Positions 26,570-34,807 of a stretch of 64,000 nucleotides of DNA are shown here, in pieces. Each line of letters opens with the position of its first letter. Position 1 is the stretch's first letter. The stretch is from VBAU01 sp036005185. GTDB taxonomy: Bacteria > Bacteroidota > Bacteroidia > Chitinophagales > Chitinophagaceae. Under the pieces are notes generated by a model that did not search any database, had not been told where the DNA came from, and saw only the letters and a program-made list of their open reading frames with translations. A program made the position numbers and the translations under genes. The stretch spans positions 80,206-144,205 of the forward strand of contig DASYQS010000059.1 in assembly GCA_036005185.1 (NCBI GenBank), given 5' to 3'.

Positions 26570-27853
26570 TTAGAGTTGTTTTATAAACTGTTTAGCAGAA
26601 TCTATGGTTTTATCTAAGTCATTTTTTGATAGTGCAGAAGATACAAACCATGTTTCAAAAGCAGAGGGAGGCAAATAAATGCCCTGTTCCAGCATGTGAT
26701 GAAAAAATTTATTGAAGGTTTGATTACTAGCTAAAGCAGCAGTTGCAAAATCAATAACCGGTTGTTCACTAAAATGAATGCTAATCATGGAACCAACTTG
26801 GTTAATAACAAAAGGAATGTTTGCATTTTCAAAGACTTCATGCAAGCCTTTACGGAGATAACTAGTTTTTTCTTCCAACTCAGAATAGATAGAAGAATTT
26901 TCTTTCAATGTTTTCAGTAAGATATAACCTGCGATCATTGCAATTGGATTACCGCTCAATGTTCCTGCCTGATAAACATTGCCAAGCGGAGCAATATGTT
27001 GCATGATCTCTTTCTTTCCGCCAAATGCTCCCACAGGCATTCCTCCTCCAATTACCTTTCCGTAAGTAAGCAGATCAGCATTAATACTTAATCGCTCCTG
27101 CGCACCGCCCTGTGCCAAACGAAAACCAGTCATCACCTCGTCAAAAATCAAAATAATTTTTTCTTCATCACAAATTTTTCTCAATCCTTCAAGATAGCCT
27201 GGCATTGGCGGAATACAGCCCATATTACCTGCCACAGGTTCAATGATAATCGCAGCAATCTCATTTTTGTTTTCACTTACTAAGTTTTCAACTGCAGAAA
27301 GATTATTGTAAGGAGCGGTTAGAGTATCATTGGAAACACCACCTGTAACCCCGGGAACAGTTTGAATATTGAATGTTGCCACACCACTACCTGCTTTCAC
27401 CAAAAATGCGTCGGCATGACCATGATAACAACCTTCGAACTTGATGAATTTATTTCTTCCTGTGTATCCTCTTGCCAATCTTAAGGCGCTCATGCAGGCT
27501 TCTGTTCCGCTGCTCACCATCCGAATGAGATCAACATTCGGCGCCATGCTTTTGATGAGTTCTGCCATTTCAATTTCCAATTCCGTCGGTGCGCCAAATG
27601 AAGTAGAGTCCAAAACTTTTTCTTGTATGGCTTTCACCAATGGTTCATAAGCATGACCAAGTATCATCGGTCCCCAGGAGTTGATATAATCTATATAGCG
27701 ATTGCCATCTGCATCATATAAATATGCGCCTTTTGCATTTTTAATAAATAAGGGAGTACCGCCAACGCTTTTGAAAGCACGAACGGGTGAGTTTACTCCT
27801 CCGGGAATGCTTTGTTGCGCTCTCTCAAATAATTCTTCGCTTTTTTGATGCAT
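26570..27853 (-). CDS. hemL: Glutamate-1-semialdehyde 2,1-aminomutase
   Basis: A 427-residue PLP enzyme converting glutamate-1-semialdehyde to 5-aminolevulinate. Visible are FERAQQSIPGGVNSPVRAF at the N-terminus, VSSGTEACMSALRLARG, FDEVMTGFRLA and the PLP lysine in LTYGKVIGGGMPVGAFGG. It starts at ATG 27853, 2 bp from a 28-bp heptamer repeat. It is last of the minus-strand heme genes; the TonB receptor follows. Confidence 0.96.
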   Translation of the reverse strand: MHQKSEELFERAQQSIPGGVNSPVRAFKSVGGTPLFIKNAKGAYLYDADGNRYIDYINSWGPMILGHAYEPLVKAIQEKVLDSTSFGAPTELEIEMAELIKSMAPNVDLIRMVSSGTEACMSALRLARGYTGRNKFIKFEGCYHGHADAFLVKAGSGVATFNIQTVPGVTGGVSNDTLTAPYNNLSAVENLVSENKNEIAAIIIEPVAGNMGCIPPMPGYLEGLRKICDEEKIILIFDEVMTGFRLAQGGAQERLSINADLLTYGKVIGGGMPVGAFGGKKEIMQHIAPLGNVYQAGTLSGNPIAMIAGYILLKTLKENSSIYSELEEKTSYLRKGLHEVFENANIPFVINQVGSMISIHFSEQPVIDFATAALASNQTFNKFFHHMLEQGIYLPPSAFETWFVSSALSKNDLDKTIDSAKQFIKQL

Positions 27854-27855
27854 AT

Positions 27856-27883
27856 ATGAGTAATGAGTAATCAGTAATGAGTA
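27856..27883 (+). repeat. Heptamer repeat element A (4 x 7 bp)
   Basis: Two ATGAGTA units, then ATCAGTA, then ATGAGTA. It lies between the S23 stop and the hemL start. Its inverted copy B is at 28308-28335, matching at 25 of 28 positions, so the two bracket the S23 gene. Confidence 0.85.
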
Positions 27884-27888
27884 TTAGC

Positions 27889-28239
27889 TCATCCAATTAG
27901 TCCGCCCAATTGTTTAAAAGTTTTTATTATCAAATTGCCTAGATTTAACAGTTGATCAATCGAACAGTATTTTAGTTCAATAGCTATATCAATAGCAGTA
28001 TCAATTTCAATGACTGATCCTCTTGCTATTTCAAAATATCTTTTCCTTTCCGCTTGTGATTTTCTGGAGCAGCCTTCCGCAACATTTAAATGAACAGATA
28101 GAACGGCTCTTCTGATTTGCTGAATCATCGCATATCTTTCTTCAGCAGGGAATAACTTAGTGATTTTATAACATTCAAGAGCTAATGATTTGGATGCTGT
28201 AAAAATATTCAGCTTTGTGTGAGCAAGTTGTAAGAACAT
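27889..28239 (-). CDS. Four-helix bundle protein (S23/IVP family)
   Basis: A 116-residue protein of the S23/intervening-sequence-protein family (TIGR02436 type). Diagnostic text is AVLSVHLNVAEGCSRKSQAERKRYFEIARGS, with SVIEIDTAIDIA. The predicted fold is a four-helix bundle that forms pentamers in known members and is related to Avd of diversity-generating retroelements. Family members occur in 23S rRNA intervening sequences and as free genes; their role is unknown. Here it interrupts the heme gene run between hemB and hemL and is bracketed by inverted 28-bp heptamer repeats, suggesting arrival as a unit. No reverse transcriptase is nearby. Confidence 0.88.
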   Translation of the reverse strand: MFLQLAHTKLNIFTASKSLALECYKITKLFPAEERYAMIQQIRRAVLSVHLNVAEGCSRKSQAERKRYFEIARGSVIEIDTAIDIAIELKYCSIDQLLNLGNLIIKTFKQLGGLIG

Positions 28240-28307
28240 AAAATAAAGTTTAATATTGAAATGGTTTGCTTGCTCAATTTATTAAATCTTGTAATAAAAA
28301 TTTCTCA

Positions 28308-28335
28308 CATTCATTACTGATCACTCATTACTCAT
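28308..28335 (-). repeat. Heptamer repeat element B (inverted copy of A)
   Basis: Read on the minus strand: ATGAGTA, ATGAGTG, ATCAGTA, ATGAATG. The third unit carries the same G-to-C change as in copy A. The hemB stop codon lies inside the element. Confidence 0.85.
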
Positions 28336-29306
28336 CCTATTAATTTCACAGCATCCCTGGCAAAATAAGTTGCAATTAAATCGGCGCCGGCTCTTTTAAT
28401 GGCTGTCAGTGTTTCTAAAATCGCTTTATCTTCATTCAGCCAGCCCATTTTTGCAGCGGCTTTGATCATGGCATATTCACCACTGATGTTGTAGGCGCTT
28501 ACGGGCACGTTCACTGCATTTTTTACTTCTCGAATAATATCAAGATAAACCAATGCGGGTTTTACCATCACAATATCTGCTCCTTCTTCTACATCCATAA
28601 CGGCTTCTTTGATGGCTTCAATTCGGTTAGAATAATCCATCTGATATGTTTTTTTATCACCAAAGCCGGGAGCGGAATCAAGCGCATCACGAAAAGGCCC
28701 ATAAAAACATGAAGCGTACTTAGCGCTGTAGCTCATGATGCCCGTTTTTGTAAATCCATTTTCCTCCAAAGCTTTTCTCATGGCGCCGATGCGACCATCC
28801 ATCATATCGCTGGGAGCAACAAAATCAGCGCCTGCCTGTGCATGACTTACACTCATCTTAGCCAGCACTTCAACAGTTGCATCATTTACTATTTCTTCTC
28901 CTTCTACAATTCCATCATGGCCATAAGAAGAAAAAGGATCAAGAGCAACATCAGTCATGATCACCATTTCAGGAACAGCATCTTTGATCGCTTTAATGCT
29001 TCGCTGCATTAAGCCATTTGGATTTAATGCTTCTGTTCCTTTGTTATCCTTTAAATCATCTTTACATTTTATAAAAAGCAAAACTGATTTTAAGCCCATG
29101 CTCCAGAGCTCTTTTACTTCCTTCACAGTTAAATCCAAGCTTCTTCTAAAATAATTGGGCATTGAAGCAATTTCAGTTTGCACATTTTCTCCTTCATCTA
29201 TAAAAAGAGGAACGATAAAATCATTGGGAGACAATGTAGTTTCTGCTATCATGGCTCTTATGGCAGGGGATTGTCTTAAAATCCTGTTTCTTCGTTGCAA
29301 ATACAT
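28332..29306 (-). CDS. hemB: Delta-aminolevulinic acid dehydratase (porphobilinogen synthase)
   Basis: A 324-residue enzyme joining two 5-aminolevulinates into porphobilinogen. The two active-site lysines are in MSYSAKYASCFYGPFRDA and MVKPALVYLDII. The conserved FVAPSDMMDGRIGAMR is present, and no zinc-site cysteine triad is evident (TDVALDPFSSYGHDG), indicating the Mg-type. Its last codons and stop lie within heptamer repeat B. It is 11 nt downstream of the thiamine-binding-family gene. Confidence 0.96.
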   Translation of the reverse strand: MYLQRRNRILRQSPAIRAMIAETTLSPNDFIVPLFIDEGENVQTEIASMPNYFRRSLDLTVKEVKELWSMGLKSVLLFIKCKDDLKDNKGTEALNPNGLMQRSIKAIKDAVPEMVIMTDVALDPFSSYGHDGIVEGEEIVNDATVEVLAKMSVSHAQAGADFVAPSDMMDGRIGAMRKALEENGFTKTGIMSYSAKYASCFYGPFRDALDSAPGFGDKKTYQMDYSNRIEAIKEAVMDVEEGADIVMVKPALVYLDIIREVKNAVNVPVSAYNISGEYAMIKAAAKMGWLNEDKAILETLTAIKRAGADLIATYFARDAVKLIG

Positions 29307-29317
29307 TTTTATAATGG

Positions 29318-29623
29318 TTAATTATTCTGTTTATATTTTTCAGTCTTCTCGCTGGCTGTAATATCTGCATTGCTCCTAATTTGCAATTGCACATTTAGAA
29401 TCCATTCATTGCACCTTTTTTTATAGAGATATTCATTAATGGAGTTAACCACAGTCATTACCTCATTATACCTGCCTTCTAAAACCGTAGCAAAAGGGCC
29501 AACCTCATATTTTAATCCGCTTTGTTTGATTAAATCAATAGCTTCATCAACCCATTCATATGGATGCTTATCATTTACGATTGGCAAAACCTGAAGTGAA
29601 GCATTTATAATATAATTGTGCAT
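29318..29623 (-). CDS. Thiamine-binding family protein (MTH1187/YkoF-like)
   Basis: A 101-residue protein of the DUF77/MTH1187 family. Typical text is INASLQVLPIV near the start, EAIDLIKQSGLKYEVGPFATVLEG and a C-terminal helix. Members form ferredoxin-like tetramers; some bind thiamine. There is no signal peptide. It lies between hemF and hemB with 10-11 nt gaps, so it is cotranscribed with heme genes, but no reason for that is known. Its last 12 residues are polar and likely disordered. Confidence 0.85.
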   Translation of the reverse strand: MHNYIINASLQVLPIVNDKHPYEWVDEAIDLIKQSGLKYEVGPFATVLEGRYNEVMTVVNSINEYLYKKRCNEWILNVQLQIRSNADITASEKTEKYKQNN

Positions 29624-29633
29624 GTATTTATTT

Positions 29634-30572
29634 TTAAACCCATTCTTTAGGATTCAACAAAATTTGAGTTAGTCTTTCTTCTTCAGTATTTGGCTCAGGC
29701 TGATAATTATATTCAAACCTAACAGTCGGCGGTAAGCTCATTAAAATACTTTCAATTCTTCCATTTGTTTTTAATCCAAACAAAGTTCCCCGGTCATGCA
29801 CTAAATTAAATTCTACATAGCGGCCCCTTCTTATTTCCTGCCAATGTTTATGTTTATCTGTATATGGAATATTTTTTCTTTTCTCTACAATTGGCAAATA
29901 AGAAGGAATAAAGGCATTGCCACAAGCTTCTCCAAAGTTCATCCAAGAATTCAAGTCATGGTTCTCATCCGGTCGCTGATGATCGTAAAATATTCCTCCT
30001 ATGCCCCTTCGCTCATTATTTCTATGTTTGTTTACAAAATAATCATCACACCATTTTTTGAATATTGGATAAAATGACGGATCAAATTCATCGCAAACTT
30101 CCTTGTAGGTTTTATGAAAGTGCCTGGCATCTTCTTCAAATAAATAATAAGGTGTAAGATCAGTGCCACCACCAAACCAACGATCTGTCAGCATATCTTC
30201 TTCATTATATAATTCAAACATTCTATAATTGCAATGAACTGTTGGCACAAAAGGATTTAACGGATGAATAACCAGGCTAAGACCAGCAGCAAACCATTTT
30301 GCACTATCTATGCCAAGATGGTTGCGCATTTTTTCTGTTACATGACCATACACCACAGAAGTATTTACACCGCCTTTTTCAAAAACATTGCCATTGGCAA
30401 TTACTCTTGTCAATCCACCGCCCCCTTTGCCCTCTGCTCTTTGCCATGCATCTTCAGAAAATAGAGCCTTGCCATCTACTTTTTCCAGTGCTTTGCAAAT
30501 TTTATCCTGCAAATGATAGATAAATTCTATCCACTGACCTCTCGTTTCTTTCGTTTCCGTTTTATAAAGCAT
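29634..30572 (-). CDS. hemF: Oxygen-dependent coproporphyrinogen III oxidase
   Basis: A 312-residue cytosolic enzyme that oxidatively decarboxylates coproporphyrinogen III using O2. Family motifs are GGGGLTRVI, PTVHCNYRMFEL, WFGGGTDLTPYYLFEEDA and NERRGIGGIFYDH. Complete in length. It is 9 nt downstream of hemE. It provides the aerobic route while the neighbouring hemN (anaerobic route) is frameshifted. Confidence 0.96.
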   Translation of the reverse strand: MLYKTETKETRGQWIEFIYHLQDKICKALEKVDGKALFSEDAWQRAEGKGGGGLTRVIANGNVFEKGGVNTSVVYGHVTEKMRNHLGIDSAKWFAAGLSLVIHPLNPFVPTVHCNYRMFELYNEEDMLTDRWFGGGTDLTPYYLFEEDARHFHKTYKEVCDEFDPSFYPIFKKWCDDYFVNKHRNNERRGIGGIFYDHQRPDENHDLNSWMNFGEACGNAFIPSYLPIVEKRKNIPYTDKHKHWQEIRRGRYVEFNLVHDRGTLFGLKTNGRIESILMSLPPTVRFEYNYQPEPNTEEERLTQILLNPKEWV

Positions 30573-30581
30573 GTGATTTGC

Positions 30582-31610
30582 TTATTGATATTCCTTTACA
30601 GTTTCTACAAATGCCCTTGCATGATCGACCGGCACATTCGGTAAGATGCCATGCCCAAGATTTGCAATATGTCGCTGCCCTCCGAAATCGTTTAGCATTT
30701 TACTTACTTCTTTTTTTATTACAGGAATGGGAGATAACAGTTTTGCAGGATCAAGATTCCCTTGCAAGATGATCTTATCTCCAGCTAATTGCCTCGCCAT
30801 TTGAGGTGTGATGCACCAATCGATGCCTAATCCATGGGCACCCGTATCAGCCATGCTCTTCAATGAATGCCACGCACCTTTTGCAAAGATGATTGTCAAT
30901 ACATCTTGCTTAAGCGCATTGATAATTTGCCGGATATATTTCAATGAAATATTTTCAAAATCGTCAGGACCTAATAGCCCGCCCCATGAATCAAAGATCT
31001 GGATCACATCGACTCCCGCATTTACCTGTTCTTTTAAATAGGCAATAGTTGTGTCAGTGATCATTTGTAACAAGCGATGGGCTGCAGCGGGCTGTGTATA
31101 GCAAAATGCTTTTGCCTCATCAAAAGTTTTAGACCCCTTACCTTGAACCATGTAACATAAAATTGTCCAGGGCGCACCGGCAAAACCAATCAAAGGAACA
31201 CGGCCATTTAATTCTTGTTTTATCAGTTTAATGGCGTCAAAAACATAGCTCAATGTCTCATTCACATCAGGAATTCTTATGCGATCGAAGTCGTTTAGGT
31301 TCTTGATGGGCTCGGGAAGTACAGGCCCTTTTGCCTCGATCAATTCCACTTCTAAACCCATTGCCTGAGGAACGACCAAAATATCAGAGAATAAAATAGC
31401 AGCATCTACCCCAATAATGTCAATAGGTTGAATGGTGATTTCACAGGCGAGCTCAGGAGTTTGACAGCGTTCAAAAAATCCATATCTGTCACGCAGAGCC
31501 ATGTATTCCGGCAAATACCTGCCAGCCTGCCGCATCATCCATACAGGAGGACGTTCAACTGCCTCACCACGGAGAACTCTCAATAAAAGATCATTTTTTA
31601 ACTGGTTCAT
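30582..31610 (-). CDS. hemE: Uroporphyrinogen decarboxylase
   Basis: A 342-residue enzyme that removes four carboxyls from uroporphyrinogen III. It carries the N-terminal signature PPVWMMRQAGRYLPEY, the catalytic Asp in AAILFSDILV, the GFAGAPWTILCYMVQG signature, and IFDSWGG. Full length. It is followed by hemF after 9 nt, and its start abuts heptamer element C, which overlaps the end of hemD. Confidence 0.97.
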   Translation of the reverse strand: MNQLKNDLLLRVLRGEAVERPPVWMMRQAGRYLPEYMALRDRYGFFERCQTPELACEITIQPIDIIGVDAAILFSDILVVPQAMGLEVELIEAKGPVLPEPIKNLNDFDRIRIPDVNETLSYVFDAIKLIKQELNGRVPLIGFAGAPWTILCYMVQGKGSKTFDEAKAFCYTQPAAAHRLLQMITDTTIAYLKEQVNAGVDVIQIFDSWGGLLGPDDFENISLKYIRQIINALKQDVLTIIFAKGAWHSLKSMADTGAHGLGIDWCITPQMARQLAGDKIILQGNLDPAKLLSPIPVIKKEVSKMLNDFGGQRHIANLGHGILPNVPVDHARAFVETVKEYQ

Positions 31611-31611
31611 T

Positions 31612-31639
31612 GTGAATAGTGAATAGTCAATGGTGAATA
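31612..31639 (+). repeat. Heptamer repeat element C
   Basis: Two GTGAATA units, then GTCAATG, then GTGAATA: same four-unit design with a C in the third unit as elements A and B. It spans the hemD stop codon, so it encodes the hemD C-terminus (PIHH). Confidence 0.85.
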
Positions 31640-32346
31640 GGATGTGATTGGAAATAACTAATCAGTTTTTCAAGCAAACTTTTTTTGTCAGGCACATCGC
31701 TAACAACTATTTTATTTTTTGAAAATTTTTTTATTTCGCTTGCTGTAGTACTGCCAATGGCAAATAAAATGGCTTGTTCATCCAATTGATTGTTTTGAAA
31801 AAAACTGCTCACTGCGCTAGGGCTGAAAAATAAAATGCCATCATATTTTTTTTCAATCATATTAGGTGTGGCCACGGTGTTATAAACTATGATTTCATGA
31901 ACTTCAATATTATTTTTCCTCAATGCATCAGGTAGTTCATTTCTGCGCTGATCGCCACAAAAAAAAATTACTTCATCGGCATCACTGTTATCGATAATCA
32001 TATTCGCCAAGTCCCTTGCATTATCGGCAGCTCCTGAGATCAGATCAGTTCCAAAATATTTTTCTATAGATTGGTAAGTTGCTTGGCCGATGCAGAATAT
32101 CTGCCAATCAGGACTATGATCTTTCATTTCTGCAGCCGCTGCTTCAACAGCATTCACACTGGTAAAAACAACAACTGCTGTCCGCATTAACGCCTGTTCA
32201 ATTTCCTGTTGTACTTCTATAGAGTGGATAGGTTGAGTTTGGATAAATGGTATTACATCAATAGAGATGCCTTTAGCAATAGCCTCGCCAATGAGTTCAT
32301 CATTTAATGATCTTGTTGATAATATGGTGATTTTATTTTGTCGCAT
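31627..32346 (-). CDS. hemD: Uroporphyrinogen-III synthase
   Basis: A 239-residue enzyme that closes hydroxymethylbilane into uroporphyrinogen III. HemD proteins diverge strongly; support comes from the two-domain pattern, with STRSLNDELIGEAIAKGISIDVIPFIQ, VVFTSVNAVEAAAAEM, IGQATYQSIEKYFG and FFSPSAVSSFFQNN, plus position after hemC. The ATG at 32346 is preferred over a TTG at 32361. It overlaps hemC by 14 bp. The last residues are encoded by a heptamer repeat. Confidence 0.88.
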   Translation of the reverse strand: MRQNKITILSTRSLNDELIGEAIAKGISIDVIPFIQTQPIHSIEVQQEIEQALMRTAVVVFTSVNAVEAAAAEMKDHSPDWQIFCIGQATYQSIEKYFGTDLISGAADNARDLANMIIDNSDADEVIFFCGDQRRNELPDALRKNNIEVHEIIVYNTVATPNMIEKKYDGILFFSPSAVSSFFQNNQLDEQAILFAIGSTTASEIKKFSKNKIVVSDVPDKKSLLEKLISYFQSHPIHH

Positions 32347-33355
32347 TTCTGATCTTATCAATTATAACTTGTCCATTGTCTGATAAAATTTTTTTTGCGG
32401 CAACAAAACCTAAATCAGATGCGTCTGCTAATCGATATATTGCGCTAGACTCAGCCATATGATAGCTATCAGGACTCACAATATTTCCTTTGAAGTACAC
32501 TTCACCATTTTTTACTTCCGCCAAAGCAGAAATAGGTGTAGAGCACCCGCCCATCAATGCACTTAAAAAATCTCTCTCAATTTTTGTACATAATGCCGTT
32601 TCTTCATCATTGAAAGACTGACAGCTTTCAAAAGCATAATCATCGTCTTCTCTGCATACCACTATAATAGCACCTTGTGCCGGTGCAGGTAACATCCAAT
32701 CAAGCTCGATTGAATTTTCAGGGCGAAGATTAATTCTTTCCAAGCCGGCAGCAGCGAATATGGCCCCATGCCAATTGCTTTCTTTCAACTTATGCAAGCG
32801 AGTGTTAATATTGCCTCTTAGATTTTCAATTTTATGATGTCGGTATCTCCTCGACCATTGTGCAATCCGGCGAATAGAACTTGTAGCAATGACGACATTC
32901 ACCGGTTCTCCCGTATTTTCATAAGTGGTCTGCACACTCTCCTTAGTTTTAGAACCGGATTTTGTGATAGTGACATGTTGTACCTCAATCAGGCCTCGCC
33001 CAAAAATTGTATTCACATCAGATAGATTAGGGTGGGGTACAAAAATGTCCTTGTACGAACCTCTCTTCAGAACTGCTGCCTGTTGTATTCCCCGCGCTAA
33101 TTGAACAGGTACATCTTTCATGGAGTGCACAGCAATGTCAATCCTGTTATTGAGTAATGCTGCATCAAGACTTCTGGTAAAAATTCCTTGCACACCAATT
33201 TGATATAGTGGAGTCACAAAATCAATGTCACCTTCACTTTTAATAAATATTAATTCGCTTTCAAAACCATGTTCAGCAAGCAATTTCTTTACCTCTGTTG
33301 CCTGCCAGACAGCTAATTGACTTTCCCTGGTCCCGATCCTGATGATTTTCCCCAT
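32333..33355 (-). CDS. hemC: Hydroxymethylbilane synthase (porphobilinogen deaminase)
   Basis: A 340-residue enzyme polymerising four porphobilinogens. Motifs are IRIGTRESQLAVWQA at the start, IDIAVHSMKDVP, IATSSIRRIAQW, NLRGNINTRL and the dipyrromethane-attachment Cys in ALMGGCSTPISAL. It is about 30 residues longer than E. coli HemC; the extra stretch lies between FVPHPNLSDVNTIFG and VVIATSSIRR (about residues 115-150), where the DNA has an 8-bp inverted repeat with a 41-nt spacer. It lies 5 nt downstream of hemA. Confidence 0.95.
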   Translation of the reverse strand: MGKIIRIGTRESQLAVWQATEVKKLLAEHGFESELIFIKSEGDIDFVTPLYQIGVQGIFTRSLDAALLNNRIDIAVHSMKDVPVQLARGIQQAAVLKRGSYKDIFVPHPNLSDVNTIFGRGLIEVQHVTITKSGSKTKESVQTTYENTGEPVNVVIATSSIRRIAQWSRRYRHHKIENLRGNINTRLHKLKESNWHGAIFAAAGLERINLRPENSIELDWMLPAPAQGAIIVVCREDDDYAFESCQSFNDEETALCTKIERDFLSALMGGCSTPISALAEVKNGEVYFKGNIVSPDSYHMAESSAIYRLADASDLGFVAAKKILSDNGQVIIDKIRNATK

Positions 33356-33360
33356 TATAA

Positions 33361-34584
33361 TTAATTAGTACCAGTAGCAATGAATTCATTGATGGCTTCA
33401 ATGTATTGACAACCTTTTTGATTTTGTCCTTTCATCTTATAAGCCATGCCATTGATAACCCGCTGAATTTTTTCTTCAGTATGGGTGGAGTTATTATATA
33501 AAGGTATAAATAATGGGCTCTTATGAATTTCTTTCAGCTTGGTTTTTACCGCTTTCAACACAGGAACATGTTTGCGCATGTCGTACCATTCTAAAAACTC
33601 AGTAATATGTTCTGCAACGATAAGCTTGGCTTTTGGAGCTTCAGCTTCACGCTTGGCCAGCGTTTCATCCTTTAGTTTGGAAAGCTCATCCACATTAATT
33701 AGAGTAATATGCGAAAGCTCTTGGGCTGCTGCTTCAACGTTATAGGGAATGGAAAGGTCAAGAACCAGTTTATTATTTTGATCTTCGAGATGAGAATACA
33801 AAATCGTTGGTTCCGTGGAATCGGTAGCTACCAAGATAATATCAGACGTAGCAATGTGTTTTGGCAATTCACTCAACGACGCATGTTTTAGCCCCAACTC
33901 TTTTGCTAATTCTGCTGCTTTCTCCTCAGTACGATTGATGAGTGTGATGTTTTTTGTTTTAAGATAATCCACCAGATTTTTGCAAGTATTCCTTCCAATC
34001 TTTCCTGTACCAAGCAGAAGAATTTTTTTGTCAGCAACGGCCTTTACGTGCTGGCGGATGTATTGAACGGCAGCAAAGGAAACAGAAACAGTGCCACCAC
34101 TCAGCTCAGTTTGATTTTTTATGGCTTTTGATGATTGCAGTACTGTATTTACCAGTCTTTCAAGCAATACATTCATACAGCCATGTTTTTTTGAAAATTT
34201 CACAGCTGTTTTTACCTGTCCTACAATTTCATAATCACCGAGTATTTGCGAATCAAGACCCGCACTTACATAAAAAAGATGTTCGATAGCCTCTTCACCT
34301 CTCTTGATATAGGCTAATTCCGAAAAAGTTTCTTTACTGCCGGCAGTTTGTGCGCAAAGGAGATTTATGAGTTGAGAAACATTGTCAGCAAATCCATAAA
34401 TTTCAGTGCGATTGCAAGTGGAGAGAACAAATACTTCATTTAAACCATTTGCGAGGGCTTGTTTCAACAAATTAGCATACTGTTCGTCTTGAATAGCAAA
34501 TTGTCCTCTGATGCCCGCATCAGTCTTTTTATAATTGATCCCGGCGATCCAGAATTTTGATATGTCTTTTAAAGGATTTACCAT
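33361..34584 (-). CDS. hemA: Glutamyl-tRNA reductase
   Basis: A 407-residue NADPH enzyme reducing glutamyl-tRNA to glutamate-1-semialdehyde, the committed step of C5-pathway heme synthesis. Visible are the nucleophile Cys in VLSTCNRTEIYG, AGLDSQILGDYEIVGQVK, the NADPH loop LLLGTGKIGRNT, and LVLDLSIPYNVE. It is first of the minus-strand heme genes, with a -7 box 23 bp upstream. Full length. Confidence 0.96.
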   Translation of the reverse strand: MVNPLKDISKFWIAGINYKKTDAGIRGQFAIQDEQYANLLKQALANGLNEVFVLSTCNRTEIYGFADNVSQLINLLCAQTAGSKETFSELAYIKRGEEAIEHLFYVSAGLDSQILGDYEIVGQVKTAVKFSKKHGCMNVLLERLVNTVLQSSKAIKNQTELSGGTVSVSFAAVQYIRQHVKAVADKKILLLGTGKIGRNTCKNLVDYLKTKNITLINRTEEKAAELAKELGLKHASLSELPKHIATSDIILVATDSTEPTILYSHLEDQNNKLVLDLSIPYNVEAAAQELSHITLINVDELSKLKDETLAKREAEAPKAKLIVAEHITEFLEWYDMRKHVPVLKAVKTKLKEIHKSPLFIPLYNNSTHTEEKIQRVINGMAYKMKGQNQKGCQYIEAINEFIATGTN

Positions 34585-34606
34585 GATTGGTTCTGTAAAT
34601 CGAGCA

Positions 34607-34614
34607 CAAAACTA
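34607..34614 (-). promoter_or_regulatory. Bacteroidota -7 box for hemA
   Basis: TAGTTTTG on the minus strand matches TAnnTTTG, 23 bp before hemA. A TTG with a 16-nt spacer is present but short of the usual 19-21 nt. Confidence 0.5.
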
Positions 34615-34748
34615 ATTTCGGTTGTCTCAACAACCTAAAAACTATGTCATTCCACTGTCATTTCCAAACATGATTATCATCAAGTGTAGCTATGATGTGC
34701 GTCAAACGTATTTTTTTAATGATGAACCGTAAGCAAAAATGATGGTTT

Positions 34749-34776
34749 TTGAATTTTGCCTTTTTACTTTTTACTT
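34749..34776 (-). repeat. Heptamer repeat element F (upstream of hemH)
   Basis: Read on the minus strand: two AAGTAAA units, then AAGGCAA, then AATTCAA. A direct-sense copy of the same sequence lies at the hemH 3' end (35845-35872), so hemH is bracketed by an inverted pair. Confidence 0.8.
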
Positions 34777-34788
34777 CAACTACATTTG
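34756..34788 (+). promoter_or_regulatory. Predicted hemH promoter
   Basis: TTG (34756-34758), a 22-nt spacer and TACATTTG (34781-34788), 19 bp before the hemH ATG. The -33 element lies inside heptamer repeat F, so the repeat may supply part of the promoter. Confidence 0.5.
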
Positions 34789-34807
34789 CAGTCATTTTAG
34801 TTAGCAG

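Noticed and set aside
27889..28239. S23-type gene as a sign of a 23S rRNA intervening sequence or a diversity-generating retroelement
   Set aside because: No rRNA, reverse transcriptase, or template/variable repeat pair is visible nearby; it is a free-standing family member.
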